DNA of 64,000 nt, from positions 41,518,501 to 41,582,500 of the forward strand of contig NC_091255.1 of assembly GCF_042477335.2 (NCBI RefSeq), read 5' to 3'. Every line of letters begins with the position of its first letter. Within the stretch, counting starts at the first letter, position 1. The DNA comes from Ovis canadensis (Eukaryota; Chordata; Mammalia; Artiodactyla; Bovidae). The notes under the pieces were generated by a model that did not search any database, was not told where the DNA came from, and saw only the letters and a program-made list of their open reading frames with translations. The position numbers were made by a program, and so were the translations under genes. Shown here one piece after another: positions 56,047-64,000 of the stretch.

Positions 56047-57805
56047 AGCTTTCAACAGCTGTCATCCAGAAGAAAAAAAAGAGTACAGTTCTTAACCCCA
56101 CCTCCCATCTGATTCCTAAATTCACAGTTCCTTTTTTTTTCCCCCCCATCTGACTTCTAAAATCATACCCTAAGGCTCCCCTGTGACTGTCTTACTGTAG
56201 AAAGTCCATTTCTTCCTTTGAAACATGTGTCTTGAGTGCCTGCTGTGCTCAGGGCCCAGACCTCCTAGTTAGATCCTTCCAGGGCTTACCTGCTGAAAGT
56301 CACAGCTGACTGAAGCAATAGAAGGCTTTCTAAAATAATGAAAGGTAACAAAGTCAAGGACATGATCTTAACCAGTGCTTCATGGAATTAACCTAAGAAA
56401 CCTGCTGAAATGGGTTGCTAAATGCAACCCCATTATCTTAAGAAAGTAATGAATGAAAGCAGCTATTTAAACAGTATGAGGAAAAAATAAATACTGCAAA
56501 ATGGATTTGAGTTTAGTGCAGAAAGTGGGTCAGGCAACAAATCTAAAGACTTAAGGGGGAGGAAAGAGGATACAGAGATTACCTAAGAAAATAAGAGTGG
56601 CCACGTGAATGAAAAAGCAAACCAGCCTATTTATGTAAGAAGAAATTGAAATGACTGGTTTCAAAAGAATCACTGAAATTGGTACTCCTTGTACATGTTA
56701 AGTAAAACAGGGATTACTCTTAAGATAACGGGACATTTCATTGGAAAAAGCATTGATGCAGAAACTATCACCGTTGCAGTAATTATTAAACAGTAATAAC
56801 TGGGGCCCCAAGCAGCACACAAGGAAAACTGGTAGAAACACAATTAGAAATAGGTGAAACCACTACTGTATGTACTGTCCACAGCATTGCACTCTCAGAA
56901 TTTCAGACCATGTGCTGACAGCTGACCTTCCCTTCTGCTTGTGTTCCTTCAGTGCCTTGCCTTTGGTAGGTGATTGAGATATGCTGGTTGAATTAATGAA
57001 TATGTAGTCAAGTTAGGCTGGAGTAATAAGGTAGAGTAACTGATGTGGCGTGAAATTGGCATATCTTTATAGTTTTTGGTGCATACATGCAAAGAAATAC
57101 ATAACCAATATGGCCATTTGTTACTAATAGGAATGACTTCAAAATGAAGAACTATAATCCCCAAATCTTTCCAGCGGGGGTATTCGTAAAAAGTCATGGG
57201 ACATCGTTATGTAAGAAGCTTTTCTGAGCTAGCTGAGGAAAACCTGATATAAATTCTGGTGCCATTAATAACACTGTCAGCATGTGTGAACCATGCAGCT
57301 TCATTTGGATATTGGAAGGACCTGAGGGGGAGGTGGCAAAAGACCTGGAGTGCCAGCATCTTCCAGGTTCTCTTCTTCAGCGTTTTCTTCAAGAAGCTGC
57401 TTTCCCCTTGTCCTCCTAGTAGTTAACCTTGATGTCATGGAATCACCCTTCACAAAGTGCAGGTTTTCTCGAGGTTGCATAATTCTCAGTTTATGCTCAT
57501 GCCATAGTTATGTTAAAAAAAAAATAACCATTGTATTTAAGGTGCAATTTTTGTAACAGCACTTCATACCTTATACTTTATTCTCCTGGAAAGAAAGTGT
57601 GGAGTGTTAGAGTCCATAGCGCCTTTCTTTGCATTAATCCGTGTTTCCTACCTTTGTGTTTTATGTAAATAATACATTTATAAGGTCTTCCGCTGAAAAC
57701 ACTGAGGCAGTTGATGCCCTTATAATAATCGTGGAGAATCCTAGATCTTCGTTTTTTTCCCACTTTTACAGTTGTCTGATCCATGCTTTGAAGTTTTTTT
57801 TTTAA
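56047..57805. other. Unassigned sequence downstream of ZNF287
   Basis: No gene or clear young repeat. It may hold the end of the ZNF287 3' UTR. Confidence 0.45.
56486..56491 (+). terminator. Candidate poly(A) signal AATAAA for ZNF287
   Basis: First AATAAA seen after the ZNF287 stop, 1.37 kb away. Use of this site would place a Bov-tA SINE within the 3' UTR. Not confirmed. Confidence 0.25.
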
Positions 57806-57809
57806 ACAG

Positions 57810-58130
57810 GTAGTCTTATTTTCCACAACTTTTTATTATGAAATGTTCAAATATACAGAAAAGTTAATAAAATGAACTATATATATCCACCTAGATTCAA
57901 AAATTAACATTTTGCCATATTTTTTACTGAACAACTGGAGAGTAACTTACAGACATTTCACCTCTAAACACTAACCATGCATCTCATAAAAACAACCACA
58001 AAAACATTACATATCTCAAAAAATGAACATTAATTCCCGACTACCAAGCACTCAGTCTGTGTTTCCATCTTCAAGCCGTAGAGATGCTTGTCTGTTCCAT
58101 CCACCCAGAATAGCTTCCTGCCTTGAGGTT
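57810..58130. repeat. Old interspersed repeat (LINE-like tail)
   Basis: acaactttttattatgaaat, then acagacatttcacctctaaa. A related segment appears at about 61590-61900. Confidence 0.45.
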
Positions 58131-58359
58131 TGTTTTCCAGGACTTTGTTTTTTCTCCTCTAAATAGAGCAGGTCAGTTGTAGAATGTCTTTCAGGATTTA
58201 ACAGATTGTACATGTGGTTTATCTTGTTCCTGTAGTTTCTGTAAATTAGCAGTTAGGGCCAAAGGCTTGGTGTATTCATGTTACACATTTTTTACATTAA
58301 CACTTCACAGATGTATTTCATATTGCATCCCATCAAAAGTCTCAATATCGGGTTGACTA

Positions 58360-58472
58360 GGGACTTCCTTGGCAGTCCAGTAATTAAGACTGCACTCCCA
58401 GTGCAGGGGACATGAGTTTGATCCATGGTTGGGGAATTCTGCATGCTGCCTGGCACAGCCAAGAAAAATAAG
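58360..58472 (+). repeat. CHR-type SINE
   Basis: gacttccttggcagtccagt to tggcacagccaagaaaaata. Confidence 0.82.
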
Positions 58473-58639
58473 GATGACTCACTGTGATGCAAAATTTGAT
58501 CACATCTTCCCAACTTAAAAGGATGTCCTTGCTGTTGCAGGTAACAGATAACCTGTGCAGTGACGTGGTAGTGCATAGGTAGACCATTTACCAGCAACAT
58601 TTTCCCTGGTGGTTTGGGGGATCCAATGATGATGATCCT

Positions 58640-59110
58640 TGCCAGAATCTATTATTTCAGCAAAACTTGGCTGAAATTTTCTAATTTTGTCCTTCCTACA
58701 TTTATTGACTGGTATTCTGTAAGGAAGAGCTTTCCTTCATCAGCTGGGACTGCACTAGAGACAGGATCACACTCAAGTCTTTCCTTACATTACCGATTTT
58801 TCAAGAGTCAGGAGTCACCAGCAGTGATGACATATGATTTGGTGCTGCAGTTATGATCACTGTTTCAGATTCTCTGATTATCCCAGCTTTGGCCAGTTAG
58901 AAACCTTCAGGTAGCCCTTTTGTCCGCTCTCGTTCCTCTCCAACCTTTGGGCACTTAATGACCTTTTGACAAAGCTATCTCCAGTTCACCTCGCACTCTC
59001 AATACCTCAGGTATGGGATGAGCCCTTTCTCCAGGAATCCCTGGCTCTTTTTTATAGGCAGCAATTTAGAAACCAGATCTGAGCAATGGGCATGCTCTCT
59101 GCTACTGGGC
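58640..59110 (+). repeat. Old L1 3' UTR fragment
   Basis: ttattgactggtattctgta, ccaggaatccctggctcttt and tttagaaaccagatctgagc match L1M 3' UTR wording. Confidence 0.5.
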
Positions 59111-59420
59111 ATACTTGGCAAGTGGGCTGAGTCCTTCCAACCACTGGAAGAGTCTGCAGTAAAGGCAACTCTGCCCTTCTTTCACCAGTTACATAATATC
59201 TAATTCTGTAATGGGGAGACATCATTACATAGCCAGGCAGACGATTTGGGGAGCAAATAAGTCCTGTTGAGCCAACAAAACCAGGGGGAACACAAGGTTT
59301 ATGTGTACCTGGAAAACCACACACTTAACCATGAGAGGTCTTGTGCCAAGGCCATGAGCAATAAGTTTTCAGAGGGATGGAGCTTTTCAGTTAACCTGGC
59401 AAGCACGTTAAGTACAGAGC

Positions 59421-59557
59421 TGCTGCTGCTGCTGCTGCTAAGTCGCTTCAGTCGTGTCCGACTCTGTGGGACCCCACAGATGGCAGCCCACCAGGCTCCC
59501 CCATCCCTGGGATTCTCGAGGCAAGAACACTGGAGTGGAGTGCCATTGCTTTCTCCG
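59421..59557 (-). repeat. BOVA2 SINE with (GCT)n tract and 11-bp target duplication
   Basis: Flanked by AAGTACAGAGC at 59410-59420 and 59558-59568; the (GCT)n tract leads the reverse copy. Confidence 0.93.
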
Positions 59558-60154
59558 AAGTACAGAGCAGTTGAGAGCAACTGAGTGAATGATACCAACT
59601 ATGTGGTGGTCTGACTATGACGTGTCTTGGTGATTTACCGTGTTGGGCTCATCACACTCCTTTCCCATCACGTTAAAGCAGGTTTCTGATCTAAATCAGA
59701 GTTCTGAGGATCTGTTTCATACAAAGTACTAGTTTTTCTTGCTAAACTTTTATTTGGTCTTTAAAAATTAATGCCATTAAGTTTCATTCTTTTATTCTTC
59801 TGGTATGAATTCACTTGCATGTGCCTGTAAATGTACTTTCACCCCTTTATTTCTGTTACTCTCCTCATAGCTCCATATTTCGCTATAATTACTACACCTT
59901 TAGAACACAGTAGCCATTAAAAATGGCAAGCATGTGCACTACAGTGATATGTATAATGTGTGTGTAAGCTTGTCAGCAGGACTGAGTCCTTTGTGTGGAC
60001 ATGGAAGGTGAAGCCCACCCAGATCACATACCCCCAGTGAGGGAAAACCCTTGGCTCCAGCACTTGGTTGAGTTCTTTCTTTAAAGTAATGATAAAACTC
60101 AGAATACAAAAAGTATGTACCTACAGTTTTATAAAATTACATTATTTTGATGAG

Positions 60155-60610
60155 ATTCAGTTCAGTCGCTCAGTTGTGTCCGACTCTGCAACCCCATGGA
60201 CTGCAGCACACCAGGCTTCCCAGTCCATCACCAACTCCCATTGAGTTGGTGATGCCATCCAACCATCTCATTCTCTGTTGTCCCCTTCTCCTCTTGCCTT
60301 CAATCTTTCCCAGCATCATGATCTTTTCAAATGAGTCAGTTCTTTGCGTCAGGCAGCCAAAGTTTTGGAGTTTCAACTTCAGCATCAGTCCTTCCAATGA
60401 ATATTCAGGACTGATTTCCTTCAGGATAGACTGGTTGGATCTCCTTGCTGTCCAAGTTACTGTCAAGAGTCTTCAACACCATAGTTCAAAAGCATCAATT
60501 CTTTGGCGCTCAGCTTTCTTTATAGTCCAACTCTCACATCCATACATGACCACTGGAAAAACCATAGCCTTGATTAGATGGACATTTGTTGGCAAAGTAC
60601 TGGTCAGCAC
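60155..60610 (-). mobile_element. BovB LINE 3' part
   Basis: The reverse strand encodes RT C-terminal pieces (KLKLQNFGCLTQRTDSFEKI) with many changes; gattcagttcagtcgctcag terminus at 60155. An older copy than the others. Confidence 0.9.
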
Positions 60611-60949
60611 TTGATGAGATGACAGCACTGAAAGTTGTTTTGTCTCCCGTCCCCTTGGGTCTTTTAAATTCAAATCTTTATATGAGAATTGCCTAGCAAA
60701 TGATGCACTCCCCCTTCCTCCAATTCTGGTATCTCATCCAGATCTTTCCCACGTTTCAGAGCCATGTGATCAGTGACTCCCTGGACCATCAGGTTTGGGT
60801 TTTACCTCTTCATATTATAGTTCATTCTTCTACATCCCCACAGCCTTTCATCAACTCTTGTTTATATTATTTCGTAGCCAGGTAAGTGTTCACTCCAACT
60901 CTGATCCTGCACCTCTCAATTATCTCCCACAGGCCACAGGGAGGTGGGC

Positions 60950-61450
60950 ACTGAGTCCTCCCCTCCCGCTCTGAGAACGCTAAATAAGCCCCCTCTGCCT
61001 GAAGCCCACCTTCTGCCCGCCCCGAGCGCTGCAGTTCATCCAGTGGCGGGTGACCCTCGCCCGTCCCGGTACGCCGCCATCAGACTGAAGGGAGGGAATT
61101 ACCAGAGGCCAAGCTCACCTCCCGCGGGGAGGGGCTCGGACCAGAGCCGCCCTCCCTGGACCACGAGAGCAGGAGCCCCAGTAGTCCCGGGCGGAAGCCC
61201 AGCTTCCGGCTTGAAGGGGATTCTGGGATGCTAGGCGGGGCCAGGCGCACGGGCGTTCCTGAGAAAAGCGGGGAGAGCCTCGTTACGCAGGCGCACCGCC
61301 GATTACGGCGACTCTACCCCTCGGCTCGCGACCACCTGCCGGCGCGCTCCCGGCCAGGCTGGAGCGCTGACGGGAGGGGCCGACCCCGCGCCGCCGAGGC
61401 GCGTGCTCGGACATCCCCAAGCTTCGGCCTGAGCTCCCCTTAAGGGGCCG
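60950..61450 (+). promoter_or_regulatory. Orphan CpG island, ZNF-type promoter
   Basis: A third CpG-rich block with no assigned gene. It contains GCCGCCATC (61073-61081, YY1-like), GATTCTGGG (61219-61227) and GCAGGCGCACCGCC (61287-61300, NRF1-like). The last two also occur, in the same order and strand, in the ZNF624 promoter. The open frames inside it (for example 60944-61234) look like GC-rich chance frames. No coding exon is identifiable between here and the right edge, so any gene would continue outside. It could instead be an antisense promoter or the remnant of a lost gene. Confidence 0.6.
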
Positions 61451-61589
61451 AGAGGCTTGGTGACGAGGCTATTCAAACAGCCCCTTATAGCCGCTACCAT
61501 CGCATCCTTCCAAGAGTGCAGCAGCCTCTTCTCTTTTCCGGTGACCCTCACGTACCTGTCCACCTGCCTGGACAGCCAGCCGGCCTTGC

Positions 61590-61900
61590 TTCCGGTCTAT
61601 AGTCCACCACTGACACTCGCCTCATGTTATTTTGGAGCAAGTCTCAGCATCATATTATTTACCTGCAAACATTTCAGTGTACAGATTTAAAGATAACTTT
61701 TTAAACACAGTGACATAATTTGTTGCATTTAAAATTGTTTCTTAATGTTATCAAAAAGCAATCGAATGCTTAGATTTCCCTGCTTGGTGTAATTTTTTTT
61801 TTTGCATTCTTACAGTCTGTTTGATTCAAGATCCAGGAGAGTTGCACACTTGAAGTTAGTTGATGCTTTGTAAGTCTTTTTCAATCTGTAAATTTCTCTG
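61590..61900. repeat. Old interspersed repeat beside the orphan CpG island
   Basis: ggagcaagtctcagcatcat, then tttcagtgtacagatttaaa and gattcaagatccaggagagt; family uncertain. Confidence 0.45.
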
Positions 61901-62237
61901 ACATTTCTCTTTTATTTCTGTCAATATATTTCTTGGACAAACTAGGTCTTTTGTCTGGTAGCATTTCTCATGATCCAGACTGTGGTGTTAAGACACTAAT
62001 ATACATAGTTTCATTTTATTTTATAAAATTTGAAAATTGCATTTTCTTTATTGTATTTCTGTGTTATAATTAGGTGAAGTTTTTTCATGCTATGTAAAAT
62101 CTGTAGAACAAAGTACTTCAAGAAATCCAACTTCTATCCCTATCCTGTCTACCCAGTTTTCTCCCTCTCCCAAAGCTAACCATTTTAAAAGGTTGTAGTT
62201 TATTCTTCTATTTTTTAAAAAAATTTGAGAAAATATA

Positions 62238-62435
62238 TTGACCCTTGAATGATGTGGGGGTTAGGAGCAACGACTGCCCAGCAGTGTGACGTGTAAGGTT
62301 CCTTCCTCCCCTCTGTTCAGCATCTGCTTATTCAACCAACCACAGGTCATACAGTACTATAGTTCATACTTACTGGAAAAAAAAATCCACATGTAAGTGT
62401 ACAGACAGCTCAAAGCCAGGTTGTTCAAGGGTCAA
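62238..62435. mobile_element. Tigger-type MITE with 12-bp terminal inverted repeats
   Basis: Perfect ends TTGACCCTTGAA (62238-62249) and TTCAAGGGTCAA (62424-62435). The interior includes ttattcaaccaaccacagg. Non-autonomous, no transposase. Confidence 0.75.
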
Positions 62436-62439
62436 CACC

Positions 62440-63210
62440 CTTTCTTAGATACACTGTAACCTAGTATACACACATCTCTCCACCTCTTCCACATAAACAT
62501 ATACTCTAGAAATCACAGAGATGGTTTCATCCCTCTTTTCACAGTTGCATATGACCTTGGTGTTTGGATGTACGGCAGTATATCCAGTCGTTTAATGATG
62601 GACACTCAGGTTTTTTGTAAAAAGAGATAAGAGAAAGAAGCATAGATTGGGGTTGGACAAGTAGAAAAATAGGAAGAAGGTGGACTGATACCCAAATAAA
62701 TCTATATTTACATGTAGTATAAATGGACTAAATACTTCAAGTCAAAGACAAAGATTGTCAAACTGGATTTTTGAAAAATTATTCTGTTTAAAAGAGATGA
62801 AGTTTAAGGACACAAAAAAGTAGAAAGTAAGAGTATGGAAAAAAGATATACAGTGTAAACACTAATCAAAAGAAAGTTAGTGTCTTGATATTACTATCAG
62901 ACAAAAGAGATTTTAAGCCAGGAAGCATCACTAGAATTAAGCAAAATTCTTAATGACTGAAGGGTTAATCAAACAGGAAGATAAAAATTCTGACTTTGAA
63001 ATTCACTTAATAATATAACTCAAAATACATAAAGCAACAACTGTCAAAACTGAGAAAAGAAATAAAAGCTCAGTCACACTGTGATGATGTGACATGTCTG
63101 TCAGTCACTGGTAAAATAAGCAGATAAAGATCAGTAATGATGTTAGAAATTTAAAGAATATTATTTTCCTGCTCCAACAATTGCATGATTTGTTTTCATT
63201 TAAATCCTTC
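62440..63210. other. AT-rich unassigned sequence
   Basis: Resembles decayed LINE sequence (gacatggaa-free, A-rich) but no family could be fixed, and no gene is seen. Confidence 0.35.
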
Positions 63211-63211
63211 T

Positions 63212-64000
63212 CAGTTCAGTTCAGTCTCTCAGTCATGTCCAACTCTTTGCAACCCCATGAATCGTAGCACACCAGGCCTCCCTGTCCATCACCAACACCC
63301 GGAATTCACTCAGACTCATGTCCATCGAGTCAGTGAGGCCATCCAGCCATCTCATCCTCTGTCGTCCCCTTCTCCTCCTGCCCCCAATCCCTCCCAGCAT
63401 CAGAGTCTTTTCCAATGAGTCAACTCTTCCCATGAGGTGGCCAAAGTGCTGGAGTTTCAGCTTTAGCATCATTCCTTCCAAAGAAATCCCAGGGCTGATC
63501 TCCTTCAGAATGGACTGGTTGGATATCCTTGCAGTCCAAGAGTCTCTCAAGACTCTTCTCCAACACTACAGTTCAAAAGCATCAATTCTTCGCTGCTGAG
63601 CTTTCTTCACAGTCCAACTCTCACATCCATACATGACCACAGGAAAAACCATAGCCTTGACTAGATGGACCTTTGTTGGCAAAGCAATGTCTCTGCTTTT
63701 CAATATGCTATCTAGGTTGGTCATAACTTTCCTTCCAAGGAGTAAGCATCTTTTAATTTCATAGCTGCAGTCACCATCTGCAGTGATTTTGGAGCCCCAA
63801 AATATAAAGTCTGACACTGTTTCCACTGTTTCCCCATCTATTTCCCATGAAGTGATGGGACCAGATGCCATGATCTTCATTTTCTGAATCTTGAACTTTA
63901 AGCCAACTTTTTCACTCTCCACTTTCACTTTCATCAAGAGGCTTTTTAGTTCCTCTTCACTTTCTGCCATAAGGGTGGTGTCATCTGCCTATCTGAAGTT
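63212..64000 (-). mobile_element. BovB LINE 3' part, running off the window
   Basis: Longest BovB piece here. The reverse strand encodes RT segments in two frames (63566-63970: MAESEEELKSLLMKVKVESE, SDFIFWGSKITADGDCS; 63233-63550: [20 protein letters not shown]). The frame break lies between about 63550 and 63566. Continues past 64000. Confidence 0.93.

Overview
This is mammalian nuclear DNA from a ruminant (cattle, sheep or goat type; I cannot settle the species). Bov-tA/BOVA2 SINEs, BovB LINE 3' ends that still encode pieces of reverse transcriptase, CHR-type tRNA-derived SINEs and ruminant L1 tails cover much of the window. The genes are split into exons with GT-AG junctions, and three compact CpG islands stand out from AT-rich surroundings.

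The window holds a head-to-tail cluster of three C2H2 zinc-finger transcription factor genes, all on the + strand. By remembered protein similarity they are ZNF286A, ZNF624 and ZNF287. (1) 1-3.2 kb: the last, ten-finger exon of ZNF286A; its KRAB exons lie upstream of the window. (2) 8.3-20.5 kb: complete ZNF624, with a CpG-island promoter, a short starting exon, KRAB-A, KRAB-B and a 21-finger terminal exon. (3) 43.1-55.1 kb: complete ZNF287 (also ZKSCAN13), with a CpG-island promoter, a SCAN exon, a linker exon, a divergent KRAB-A, a short KRAB-B-like exon and a 14-finger terminal exon. I assembled both complete coding sequences exon by exon. All reading-frame phases agree and give about 848 and 757 residues.

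The 20.5-43 kb gap between ZNF624 and ZNF287 is mostly repeats, but it contains one intact tRNA-Trp(CCA) gene at 32.43 kb and a CTCF-like motif at 39.55 kb. Beyond ZNF287, a third CpG island at 60.95-61.45 kb has no gene assigned inside the window. Its motifs resemble those of the ZNF624 promoter, so it may start another + strand gene that continues past the right edge.

The three proteins are expected to act in the nucleus as sequence-specific DNA-binding repressors. ZNF624 has a canonical KRAB that should recruit TRIM28/KAP1. ZNF287 adds a SCAN dimerisation domain, and its KRAB has lost residues usually needed for TRIM28 binding. I found no operon-like or prokaryotic system and no undescribed enzyme system. 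The best leads are the orphan promoter, the fossil fingers after the ZNF624 stop codon, the altered ZNF287 KRAB and a SINE inserted against a ZNF287 splice donor.
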